Of a stretch of DNA of 20,582 nt, positions 7,887 to 14,817 are shown one piece after another. Numbering within the stretch: the first letter of the stretch is position 1; each line of letters starts with the position of its first letter. A program made the translations under genes and the position numbers. Below the pieces are notes generated by a model that saw only the letters and a list, made by a program, of their open reading frames with translations, was not told the DNA's origin and did not search any database. The DNA is from CAZEZY01 sp964516635 (GTDB lineage Bacteria; Pseudomonadota; Gammaproteobacteria; Burkholderiales; Burkholderiaceae_C), in contig CAZEZY010000030.1 of the NCBI GenBank assembly GCA_964516635.1, positions 1 through 20,582 on the forward strand, read 5' to 3'.

Positions 7887-7900
7887 TTGATCCAAATCAA
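7887..7900 (+). promoter_or_regulatory. FNR/ANR-type operator, perfect TTGAT-N4-ATCAA
   Basis: The 14-bp palindrome TTGATCCAAATCAA matches the FNR/ANR/DNR consensus at all ten specified bases. It lies in the 182-bp gap after ftsY, 39 bp before the cytochrome ATG. Candidate -10 sequences lie upstream of it (TAAAAT at 7855-7860, TTATAT at 7872-7877). A class II activated promoter would instead place the start site near 7935, almost on the ribosome-binding site. The site is clear, but whether it activates or represses cannot be read from sequence. Confidence 0.75.
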
Positions 7901-7939
7901 GGGTCGTTTTTCAGGTTCCAGTCACAGGAGACATCAACG

Positions 7940-8242
7940 ATGAAACCAATCGCGAAGATTCTGGCCGTCGGCCTGCTGAGTGCGTCTGCACTCGCCGCAC
8001 ACGCCCAGGTCAATCAGATACGGGTGTGGGCCGCCGCTTGCGCCAACTGTCACGGAACCGAAGGCCGGGCCATGCCCGGCATGGACGCCCTGGCCGGCAA
8101 GGACAAGACCGAGATCGAACAGAAGATGCTGGACTTCAAGAACGGGCGCCGTCCTGCCACCATCATGCACCAGATCGCCAAGGGTTACAGCGACGAACAG
8201 ATCGCTGCCATTGCCGCCTACTTCGCTGCCCAGAAAAAGTAA
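7940..8242 (+). CDS. Small monohaem cytochrome c, probable FccA/SoxE-like subunit
   Basis: This 100-residue exported class I cytochrome has a signal peptide (residues 1-22, cleavage after AHA), one haem motif CANCH at 34-38 and a likely axial methionine at Met76. After cleavage only about 78 residues remain. An AGGAGA ribosome-binding site lies at a good distance before the ATG at 7940. The stop is 12 bp before the flavoprotein gene, whose own ribosome-binding site begins at this stop. A small cytochrome beside an FccB-type flavoprotein is the arrangement of flavocytochrome c sulfide dehydrogenase, so it probably takes electrons from the flavin during sulfide oxidation. Other roles as a general carrier are possible. 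Confidence 0.9.
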   Translation: MKPIAKILAVGLLSASALAAHAQVNQIRVWAAACANCHGTEGRAMPGMDALAGKDKTEIEQKMLDFKNGRRPATIMHQIAKGYSDEQIAAIAAYFAAQKK

Positions 8243-8254
8243 GGAGACCAGAAC

Positions 8255-9538
8255 ATGAAACGCCGTCAGTTCGTACAAACGCTTGCCGCCGGTTCGGCGC
8301 TGGGGTCCCTGGGTCTGGTGACCGGTTGCGCCACCCCCGGTGGTGGCTCCGGCCCTCACGTGGTCATTGTGGGTGGAGGCTATGGCGGTGCAACCGCCGC
8401 CAAATACACCCGCCTGTTCTCTGAAGGCAAGGTTCGGGTCACCCTGATCGAACCCAATGCCCAGTTCATTTCCTGCCCCATTTCCAATCTGGTGATCGGT
8501 GGCCTCAAGGACATGAACTACATCACCACTTCTTATGAAAACCTCCAGAAACGTCATGGGGTCAAGGTCGTCCGGGACATGGTCACCACCATCGACCCCG
8601 ACAAGCGCACGGTGAAACTGGCCGGTGGCGCTGAAATCGGCTACGACCGCCTGATCGTTTCCCCTGGCATCGACTTCATGTGGAACACCCTGCCTGGCAT
8701 GGCATCTGCCGAAGCCAAGTCCAAGGTGCTGCATGCCTGGAAAGCCGGCGAACAGACCGTTGCCCTGCGCAAGCAACTGGAAGCCATGCCCGACGGCGGC
8801 GTCTACGCACTCACCATTCCGCTGGCACCCTACCGCTGCCCGCCCGGCCCTTACGAGCGTGCCTGCCTGGTGGCCAACTACTTCAAGAAGGCCAAGCCCA
8901 AGAGCAAGGTGGTCATCTTTGATGCCAACGACGACATCCAGTCCAAGAAAGGCCTCTTCACCAAGGCCTGGAATGATCACTACAAGGGCATGATCGAATA
9001 CCGCCCGAAGCACAAGGTCACCGATGTGGATGTTGCCACCAACACCTTGAAGTTCGAGTTCAACGAAGACTTCAAGGCGTCGGTCGCCAACGTGGTGCCC
9101 GACATGCGTGCCGGCGATATCGCCGTCAAGACCGGTCTGGCCACGGCGAACTCACGCTGGTGCGAGGTCGACTTCCTGACCTTCGAATCCAAGGCCCACA
9201 AGAACATCCACGTCCTGGGCGACTCGATCCAGATTGCCCCGGCGATGCCCAAGTCCGGTCACATGGCCAACCAGCACGGCAAGACCTGTGCCGCTGCAGT
9301 CGTCAATCTGCTGACCGGCCACCAGCCTCCCCAGTTGCCTCTGTACGCCAACACCTGTTACAGCTTCGTGAACGACGAAGACGTGGTGCACGTGGCCAGC
9401 GTCCACCGCTACGACGCCGAACGCAAGACCATGCTCACCGTACCGGGTTCGGGTGGGGTCTCGGTGGCTGCCAGCGAGCTGGAAGGCCGGTATGCGCTGG
9501 CCTGGGCCCAGAACATCTGGGCTGACATGCTGGCCTGA
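8255..9538 (+). CDS. fccB: Flavocytochrome c sulfide dehydrogenase, flavoprotein subunit
   Basis: This periplasmic FAD enzyme oxidises sulfide to sulfur and passes electrons to a cytochrome c. The 427-residue precursor has a twin-arginine start (KRRQF), a hydrophobic stretch and then VTGC with Cys25, which fits a lipobox. The FAD fold begins VVIVGGGYGG at 36-45. Cys74 in CPISN sits where the covalent flavin cysteine occurs in Allochromatium FccB. Cys195 (YRCPPGPYE) and Cys368 (NTCYS) match its redox-active disulfide pair. MPKSGHMAN at 331-339 is also conserved. A TAAGGAG site precedes the start. It is also called SoxF in Sox clusters. Substrate is inferred from family; no sox genes are in the window. 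Confidence 0.93.
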   Translation: MKRRQFVQTLAAGSALGSLGLVTGCATPGGGSGPHVVIVGGGYGGATAAKYTRLFSEGKVRVTLIEPNAQFISCPISNLVIGGLKDMNYITTSYENLQKRHGVKVVRDMVTTIDPDKRTVKLAGGAEIGYDRLIVSPGIDFMWNTLPGMASAEAKSKVLHAWKAGEQTVALRKQLEAMPDGGVYALTIPLAPYRCPPGPYERACLVANYFKKAKPKSKVVIFDANDDIQSKKGLFTKAWNDHYKGMIEYRPKHKVTDVDVATNTLKFEFNEDFKASVANVVPDMRAGDIAVKTGLATANSRWCEVDFLTFESKAHKNIHVLGDSIQIAPAMPKSGHMANQHGKTCAAAVVNLLTGHQPPQLPLYANTCYSFVNDEDVVHVASVHRYDAERKTMLTVPGSGGVSVAASELEGRYALAWAQNIWADMLA

Positions 9539-9545
9539 TGCCATG

Positions 9546-9586
9546 GGTGTTTCCACCTTCGGGTGGAAACACCTGACGTTTTTTTT
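9546..9586 (+). terminator. Strong TTCG-loop hairpin with T run, terminator or attenuator
   Basis: A perfect 12-bp stem (9546-9557 with 9562-9573) is closed by a TTCG tetraloop and followed, after five bases, by eight Ts (9579-9586). It lies 7 bp after the fccB stop and about 20 bp before the cytochrome c4 start. The short spacer before the Ts is slightly unusual. It may end the cytochrome-fccB transcript, partly attenuate it, or protect its 3' end. Confidence 0.8.
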
Positions 9587-9606
9587 GATTGCTCTCTGAT
9601 TCATCC

Positions 9607-10227
9607 ATGGCCACCCTGACCTCTTCCTCTCCTCGTCTTCTGGCCGCTGTGGCGGTGGCAGGCACCCTGCTTTCCGGTCAGGCCATGGCTCAGGCCGACG
9701 AAGCCCGTGCCAAGCGGATCCACGGTGGCTCCTGCTTCCTGTGCCATGGCATGAATGGTGAATCCACGAGCGAGGTGTTCCCGCGTCTGGCCGGACAGAA
9801 TGCCCAATACATCGCCAAGCAGCTGGAGGCATTCAAGACCGGAAAACGCAAGAGCTCGGCCATGGCCGATCCTGCCTCTCGGCTGTCCTCTGACGAGATG
9901 CTCGCACTGGGTCGCCTCTACGAAAAGATGGAGCCGCCCAAGGAGAGCGCCAAAGACAACCAGCTGGCCGCGGTGGGGCAGTACATCTACCACCAGGGCA
10001 ACCGCTTCAGCGGGGTGCCTTCCTGTGCGAGCTGTCATGGTGCCAACGGTGAGGGTGCGTCCAACCTGCCAAGACTGGCCACCCAGTTCTCGGGTTACCT
10101 GTTCACGCAACTGAAGCAATTCAACAACCGCCAGCGTACCGACGACAACCTGGTGATGCACGTGGTGGTCGAGAAAATGACCGAGCTGGAAATGGCTGCC
10201 GTATCCGAATACCTCAGTGGCAAATAA
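9607..10227 (+). CDS. Dihaem cytochrome c4-type protein
   Basis: This 206-residue exported cytochrome has a signal peptide ending near residue 30 (AMAQA) and two similar haem domains. Haem motifs are CFLCH at 43-47 and CASCH at 140-144, with likely axial methionines Met86 and Met184. Length and the two-domain layout fit cytochrome c4, which passes electrons between periplasmic donors and terminal oxidases such as cbb3. The ATG at 9607 is preferred to an upstream TTG at 9589 because it directly starts the signal peptide; neither has a clear ribosome-binding site. It follows the fccB gene after a strong hairpin and may accept electrons from the sulfide dehydrogenase, which is inference from position. 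Confidence 0.92.
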   Translation: MATLTSSSPRLLAAVAVAGTLLSGQAMAQADEARAKRIHGGSCFLCHGMNGESTSEVFPRLAGQNAQYIAKQLEAFKTGKRKSSAMADPASRLSSDEMLALGRLYEKMEPPKESAKDNQLAAVGQYIYHQGNRFSGVPSCASCHGANGEGASNLPRLATQFSGYLFTQLKQFNNRQRTDDNLVMHVVVEKMTELEMAAVSEYLSGK

Positions 10228-10257
10228 GCGCTGAAACGACGGGAGCGAGGGTTCAGA

Positions 10258-10290
10258 CCCCGACCACCAGACCTGGTGATCGGGGTTTTT
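10258..10290 (+). terminator. Rho-independent terminator after cytochrome c4
   Basis: A 12-bp stem (10258-10269 with 10274-10285, one C-A mismatch), a four-base loop and five Ts lie 30 bp after the cytochrome stop. On the minus strand there is no T run after the stem, so it serves the plus strand only. It ends 6 bp before the 3' end of the converging DUF3422 gene. Confidence 0.85.
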
Positions 10291-10296
10291 CTTTGC

Positions 10297-11634
10297 TCAA
10301 TGCCCGGTGTGGAGTTTTTCGTGGATGCGCCGAGTGGTTCGCCAGACCCCCCAAAGCACCACCGGGATCAGGACCCCGGCGGCCATTTCGGGATGGATCG
10401 GCACGCCGGCCGACTTCAGGGCCTTGGCACCATACAGCAACAAGCTGATCACGTAGTAGGAAATCGCGGCGATCGACAACCCTTCCACCGTGCTCTGCAA
10501 ACGCAACTGCAGTTCCTGCCCCCGTGTGAGCTTCTCCAGCAACTGCTGGTTCTGGCCTTCGGTGGCAATGTCCACCCGGGTGCGCAACAAGGCACTGGCG
10601 CGGGATACCCGCTCCGACAGAGAGGTCAGGCGCTGGGCGGTAGAGGCCACGGTCGCCATCGCGGGCGAAAGACGACGCTGCATGAACTCGCCGATCGTCT
10701 GGGTACCGGGAATGGGTTTTTCGCGCAATTCGATGATGCGTTGAGCCACCAGCGTGTCGTAAGCCCTGGTGGCAGAAAACCGGTACTGGTGCTGTGCGAT
10801 GGCTTTTTCGACTCGGGCCGCCAGGGCCACCAGGGTGTCCAGCATGGCCTGGTCCGAGCTTGTTTTCTGCTCCATGTCCATGGTGATACGGGCCAGTTGG
10901 GATTCGGCATCGGCCAGATCAGCGGACAGGCCTTTGGCCACCGGGAGACCTCGCAAGGCCATGAGACGGTAGGTTTCGAGTTCGAGCAAACGCTGTGAAA
11001 TGCGTCCGGCTCGCGTTTCGGTGGTGTCTTCTGACACGATCACCAGCATGCGCTCGAAACCGCTGTCGCGCAACAGAAAGTCCGTGACGACCATCGAATG
11101 AGATTGGTGGCCCATCAGGGAGGCCATCACTGGATGGTCTGCAAACCAATCGCGTGCCTTGGCCAGACAATCCAGTGGCTGTGACACATCCCCATGCACC
11201 ATGGCCATTTTGACGGCACAGAATGTACGCCCCGGCACCTGTGACAACCAGCCGGCCGGTGCGACCAGATGTCCCAGCAATTCGGGATTGCTGCTCCCCA
11301 GTCCTGCCCCCTCGGGCAAGGGTTGAACGATGGAGTAACGGGTGAATTCGGTGTGACGCTCCCATCTGAGCGAGTAACCGGGCATGGCAAGACGCAGAAA
11401 GTTGCTTTGCAGGTCGGCCAGTGTCAGTGAGGCATGTCCCGGCAAATGCCTCAGATGATCCAGTTCCTGCTCGCGGCTGACGTCCTCGTTGTAAACCGCC
11501 AGGAATACCACCAGCGCCGGCAGGCGGATGCGTGCAGAGGGGCGGGCATGAACCTCGTTGTGCAGCACCCGCCGGAGTTCGTCTTCTGGCGGCAAGGGCA
11601 TGGGCGTCGAAAGGGTGGAAGCGGGATCGGTCAT
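10297..11634 (-). CDS. DUF3422 family membrane protein
   Basis: The function is unknown. The 445-residue product has the family's N-terminal signature HNEVHARP at 25-32 in an otherwise soluble domain of about 200 residues. A long, charged and probably coiled helical region follows (about 220-375). Two hydrophobic segments near the C-terminus (about 380-400 and 414-430) then look like a membrane anchor, with a basic tail after them. No catalytic motif was recognised. It faces away from the SulP transporter across 64 bp, and its 3' end meets the cytochrome c4 terminator. There is no strong ribosome-binding site at the ATG at 11634. Confidence 0.85.
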   Translation of the reverse strand: MTDPASTLSTPMPLPPEDELRRVLHNEVHARPSARIRLPALVVFLAVYNEDVSREQELDHLRHLPGHASLTLADLQSNFLRLAMPGYSLRWERHTEFTRYSIVQPLPEGAGLGSSNPELLGHLVAPAGWLSQVPGRTFCAVKMAMVHGDVSQPLDCLAKARDWFADHPVMASLMGHQSHSMVVTDFLLRDSGFERMLVIVSEDTTETRAGRISQRLLELETYRLMALRGLPVAKGLSADLADAESQLARITMDMEQKTSSDQAMLDTLVALAARVEKAIAQHQYRFSATRAYDTLVAQRIIELREKPIPGTQTIGEFMQRRLSPAMATVASTAQRLTSLSERVSRASALLRTRVDIATEGQNQQLLEKLTRGQELQLRLQSTVEGLSIAAISYYVISLLLYGAKALKSAGVPIHPEMAAGVLIPVVLWGVWRTTRRIHEKLHTGH

Positions 11635-11698
11635 GGTGAATGCAATGATACCCCGTGGAGTGTGATCAACCTCTCCATCGAGACGTTAACATCGCAGG

Positions 11699-13444
11699 AT
11701 GCAGACCGAAACCGATCGCCTGGGAGAGTGGTTGCCTGTCTTTCGATGGGGCAGACAATACCGCTATGTGGACCTGGGTGCCGACGTGACGGCCGCGCTC
11801 GTCGTCACCCTGATGCTGATCCCCCAGAGCCTGGCCTATGCGATGCTGGCAGGCCTCCCGGCCGAAGCCGGCCTGTACGCCAGCATGGCGCCTCTGGTGG
11901 TGTATGCGCTGCTGGGCAGCAGCAACAGCCTGGCGGTGGGTCCGGCTGCCGTGACCTCGCTCATGACAGCAACCGCCGTGGGGGGTATTGCGGCCAGCGG
12001 GACCGCCGATTACGCCACCGCTGCCCTCTGGCTGGCCCTGCTGAGTGGGGGCATGCTGCTCTTGATGGGGGTGTTGCGCATGGGATTTGTGGCCCATTTT
12101 CTGAGTCACCCTGTGCTGTCTGGTTTTGTGTCGGCTTCGGGATTGCTGATTGCCGCCAGTCAGGTCGGCCATCTCCTGGGCATCCCTTTGAGCGCCGGCA
12201 CCCTATGGTCCTGGCTCCCCGAACTGGTTGCTCAACTGCCACACATCCACCTGCCAACGGCGATGCTGGGTGGAACCGTGCTGCTATGCCTCTGGCAGGC
12301 CCGACAGCATGCCCGCCATCTCTTCCAGCGTGTGGGCCTCGGGCCATTTTCGGCCGACCTCCTGACCAAGGCGGTTCCGGTCCTGGTCCTGGCGGGCAGC
12401 ACCCTGTGGGCATGGTGGGCAGGGCTGGCCCATCAGGGCGTCAGAACCGTGGGGGAAGTGCCCTCGGGGCTGCCACCCCTGACATGGCCGAGCTGGGGCG
12501 TGCAGACGCTGGCACTGCTTCAGGTGCTGTGGCTGCCGGCACTGCTGATCGCCCTGGTCGGATTTGTCGAGTCGGTATCGGTGGGGCAGTCGCTGGCGGC
12601 CAGGCGACGCGAACGCATCGAACCCGATGCCGAATTGCGCGCCCTGGGGGCAAGCAACCTCGCGGCGGGTCTCACGGGCGGCTTTCCGGTGACCGGTGGC
12701 TTCTCGAGATCGGTGGTGAATTTCGATGCCGGGGCACGCACGCCCGCTGCCGGTTTGTTCACGGCCATGGGACTGGCTCTGGCCGCCCTGTTCTTGGCCC
12801 CTCTGCTCTACCACCTCCCACAGGCTGCCCTGGCCGCAACGATCATCATGGCCGTGCTCACGCTGGTGGATCTGCGGGCCTTTCGGCGCACATGGCGGTA
12901 CTCGACCAGCGACTTCACCGCCCTGATGCTCACTTTTGTGCTCACCCTGCTGAGTGGCATTGAGGCAGGACTGATTGCCGGGGTGGCCGCGTCGGTGCTG
13001 ATGTTGCTGTACCGGAGCAGTCGTCCGCACATCGCCACGGTCGGACAGGTGCCAGGCACCGAACATTACCGCAACATCCGGCGACATGCCGTGCAAACCT
13101 GGCCCCATGTGCTCGGGCTGCGCGTGGACGAGAGCCTGTACTTTGCCAATGCCCGCTACCTGGAAGATCACCTGGCGGCAGAAGTGTCCAGGCACCCTGC
13201 CCTGCGACATGTCGTGCTGCAGTGCACCGCCATCAATGACATCGATGCGAGTGCGCTGGAGAGCCTGGAAACCATCAACGAACGGCTGCGTGATGCGGGG
13301 GTGACCTTCCATCTCTCTGAAGTCAAAGGGCCTGTGATGGACCGACTTCAGAACAGCGACCTGCTGGGCCACCTCAGCGGTCAGGTTTTTCTCACACATC
13401 ATCAGGCGATGACGACACTCGCCCCGGGCCAAGACGACCATTGA
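11699..13444 (+). CDS. SulP/SLC26 family anion transporter with STAS domain
   Basis: This inner-membrane protein of 581 residues is a typical bacterial SulP transporter. The hydrophobic transport domain runs from about residue 25 to 440, including the conserved IPQSLAYAMLAGLP stretch near 41-54, GLYASMAPLVVYALLGSS around 59-76 and GFPVTGGFSRS near 328-338. The cytosolic STAS domain fills about 450-560. Family members carry sulfate, bicarbonate, dicarboxylates or other anions, so the substrate is not fixed by sequence alone. Close to a sulfide-oxidation module, sulfate is an attractive guess. The ATG at 11699 gives a sensible start, but only a weak AGG lies just before it. A two-way terminator follows the stop. 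Confidence 0.92.
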   Translation: MQTETDRLGEWLPVFRWGRQYRYVDLGADVTAALVVTLMLIPQSLAYAMLAGLPAEAGLYASMAPLVVYALLGSSNSLAVGPAAVTSLMTATAVGGIAASGTADYATAALWLALLSGGMLLLMGVLRMGFVAHFLSHPVLSGFVSASGLLIAASQVGHLLGIPLSAGTLWSWLPELVAQLPHIHLPTAMLGGTVLLCLWQARQHARHLFQRVGLGPFSADLLTKAVPVLVLAGSTLWAWWAGLAHQGVRTVGEVPSGLPPLTWPSWGVQTLALLQVLWLPALLIALVGFVESVSVGQSLAARRRERIEPDAELRALGASNLAAGLTGGFPVTGGFSRSVVNFDAGARTPAAGLFTAMGLALAALFLAPLLYHLPQAALAATIIMAVLTLVDLRAFRRTWRYSTSDFTALMLTFVLTLLSGIEAGLIAGVAASVLMLLYRSSRPHIATVGQVPGTEHYRNIRRHAVQTWPHVLGLRVDESLYFANARYLEDHLAAEVSRHPALRHVVLQCTAINDIDASALESLETINERLRDAGVTFHLSEVKGPVMDRLQNSDLLGHLSGQVFLTHHQAMTTLAPGQDDH

Positions 13445-13450
13445 ACAGCC

Positions 13451-13491
13451 AAAAAAAAACCGGACTCGCCTGGAAAGCGGTCCGGTTTTTT
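13451..13491. terminator. Bidirectional terminator between sulP and rplS
   Basis: A seven-bp stem (13459-13465 with 13480-13486), extended inside by a CGC/GCG pairing, is flanked by a nine-A run on the left and a T run (13486-13491) on the right. Read on either strand it gives a GC stem followed by Ts. It lies between two converging genes and so can end both the sulP transcript and the rpsP-rplS operon. Confidence 0.9.
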
Positions 13492-13506
13492 GGGAGACAG
13501 GAACGA

Positions 13507-13863
13507 TCAGGCGCCCAGTTTTTCCTTGATGCGAGCCGACTTGCCGCTGCGGTCACGCAGGTAGTACAACTTGGCGCGACGCACGTCACCACGGCGCTTG
13601 ACCTCGATCTTGGCAATGCGGGGGCTGTACAGGGGGAAGGTACGCTCGACGCCTTCACCATTGGAGATCTTGCGAACGATGAAGCTGGAATTGAGGCCAC
13701 GGTTGCGACGCGCAATGACCACGCCTTCGTAGGCCTGCACACGCTTGCGGTTGCCTTCCACCACGTTCACGCTCACGATGACGGTGTCACCGGGCGCGAA
13801 CTCGGGGATTTCCTTGTTCAGGCGAGCAATTTCTTCTTGCTCGAGGGTCTGGATCAGGTTCAT
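13507..13863 (-). CDS. rplS: Ribosomal protein L19
   Basis: L19 lies at the 30S-50S interface and takes part in intersubunit bridges. The 118-residue product has normal length and the expected sequence: start MNLIQTLEQEEI, FAPGDTVIVSVNVVEG at about 22-37, the QAYEGVVIARRNRG segment at 43-56 and a basic end RDRSGKSARIKEKLGA. The ATG at 13863 has an AAGGAAA ribosome-binding site; a longer reading upstream is not conserved in character. It is the last gene of the rpsP-rimM-trmD-rplS operon, but 153 bp separate it from trmD, and a promoter-like sequence and hairpin lie in that gap. Confidence 0.98.
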   Translation of the reverse strand: MNLIQTLEQEEIARLNKEIPEFAPGDTVIVSVNVVEGNRKRVQAYEGVVIARRNRGLNSSFIVRKISNGEGVERTFPLYSPRIAKIEVKRRGDVRRAKLYYLRDRSGKSARIKEKLGA

Positions 13864-13934
13864 GATTTCCTTGGTACTCGATCGTGGTCGCGCTGCACTG
13901 AAGGCCCACCGGGGCAGCCCCATGACTGCTGGTC

Positions 13935-13953
13935 GGGCCTGAATGTCAGGCCC
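13935..13953 (-). promoter_or_regulatory. Perfect hairpin in the rplS 5' leader
   Basis: An eight-bp perfect inverted repeat (13935-13942 with 13946-13953) has a three-base loop. It lies 72 bases before the rplS start, in the minus-strand leader. No T run follows on the minus strand, so it is not a simple terminator. It could be a processing site, an mRNA stabiliser or part of a ribosomal-protein leader. Function is not shown. Confidence 0.55.
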
Positions 13954-13985
13954 TGGGCGGCCGGCCAGAGGATCGATAGCCTTTC

Positions 13986-14015
13986 ATTATAGCCTGGAAT
14001 GAGCTAGATGAACAA
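13986..14015 (-). promoter_or_regulatory. Candidate internal promoter for rplS
   Basis: On the minus strand a perfect TATAAT (13986-13991) is preceded, after an 18-bp spacer, by TTGTTC (14010-14015), a three-of-six match to the -35 consensus. It lies immediately after the trmD stop codon and would give a leader of about 115 bases. This would let L19 be made at a higher level than RimM and TrmD. Confidence 0.6.
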
Positions 14016-14016
14016 G

Positions 14017-14802
14017 CTATGTCCGTGGTGCCTGATTCCGGTCGGCCAGCCAGCGCTCGTCTTCAACCGTCAGACGACCAGCCGCACGCGCCCGCTCCAG
14101 GAGATCGGGCCGCAAGGCGGCCGAATTCGTGAGGCTCTGCTGGCGGCGCCAGCGTCCGATCTGACCATGGTGGCCAGAGAGCAACACCTCGGGTACGGCG
14201 GCCTCACCGTTGGGTCCATGCCAGCGTTCGGGACGCGTGTAGTGGGGACAGTCGAGCAGACCATCCAGCGAAGGATGGAAACTGTCCTGCTGGTGGCTGC
14301 CCTCGTCGTTCAGCACACCGGGCTGCAATCGGGCCACTCCATCCAGCAGCGCCATCGCAGCCAGTTCGCCACCCGACAGGACGAAATCGCCCAGGCTCAG
14401 CTGCATATCGACACACTGGTCGATGAAGCGTTGATCAATGCCTTCGTAGCGGCCGCACACCAGGATCGCGCCCGGACCCGATGCCTCACGAGACACCAGG
14501 GCGTGGTCCATGCGCTGCCCCTGAGGCGAAAACAGCACGGTTGGCCCCACCGGTACACCCTCAGCCTGGCGCTGCTCGCGGACGGCTCGCCAGCATGCAG
14601 CCAGGGGCTCGGCCATCATCACCATGCCTGGACCACCGCCAAAGGGGCGGTCATCGACCCGGCGATAGTTGCCTTCCGCATGGTCGCGCAGTGGCCAGAG
14701 CCGGACATCGACCAGGCCAGACGCAAAAGCGCGCCGGTTGATGCCATGCTGCAGAAACGGGCCAAACAGCTCGGGGAACAGGGTGATGACGTCGAAACGC
14801 AT
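14017..14802 (-). CDS. trmD: tRNA (guanine37-N1)-methyltransferase
   Basis: TrmD adds the m1G37 methyl group next to the anticodon, preventing +1 frameshifting. It is a SPOUT (knotted) SAM enzyme working as a dimer. The 261-residue product shows RPFGGGPGMVM at 52-62, GRYEGIDQRFI at 117-127, the knot segment LSLGDFVLSGGE at 135-146, the DSFHPSLDG segment near 173-181 and LLDCPHYTRP at 182-191. Length fits the family. It begins 15 bp after rimM in the ribosomal operon. Confidence 0.98.
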   Translation of the reverse strand: MRFDVITLFPELFGPFLQHGINRRAFASGLVDVRLWPLRDHAEGNYRRVDDRPFGGGPGMVMMAEPLAACWRAVREQRQAEGVPVGPTVLFSPQGQRMDHALVSREASGPGAILVCGRYEGIDQRFIDQCVDMQLSLGDFVLSGGELAAMALLDGVARLQPGVLNDEGSHQQDSFHPSLDGLLDCPHYTRPERWHGPNGEAAVPEVLLSGHHGQIGRWRRQQSLTNSAALRPDLLERARAAGRLTVEDERWLADRNQAPRT

Positions 14803-14817
14803 GCCTGCCTGTGGGGA

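Noticed and set aside
11660..11680. Possible FNR half-site (TGATCAAC) between DUF3422 and sulP
   Set aside because: Only one half matches; the partner half is absent at the required spacing.
11434..12963. Plus-strand 509-codon open frame spanning the DUF3422 start and sulP
   Set aside because: Its translation is glycine-, arginine- and proline-rich with no family features, and it is out of frame with the clear SulP protein. It arises from GC-rich codons.
12284..13441. Minus-strand 385-codon open frame inside sulP
   Set aside because: The translation has the histidine- and glutamine-rich composition of an antisense shadow, and the sulP frame fully explains the region.
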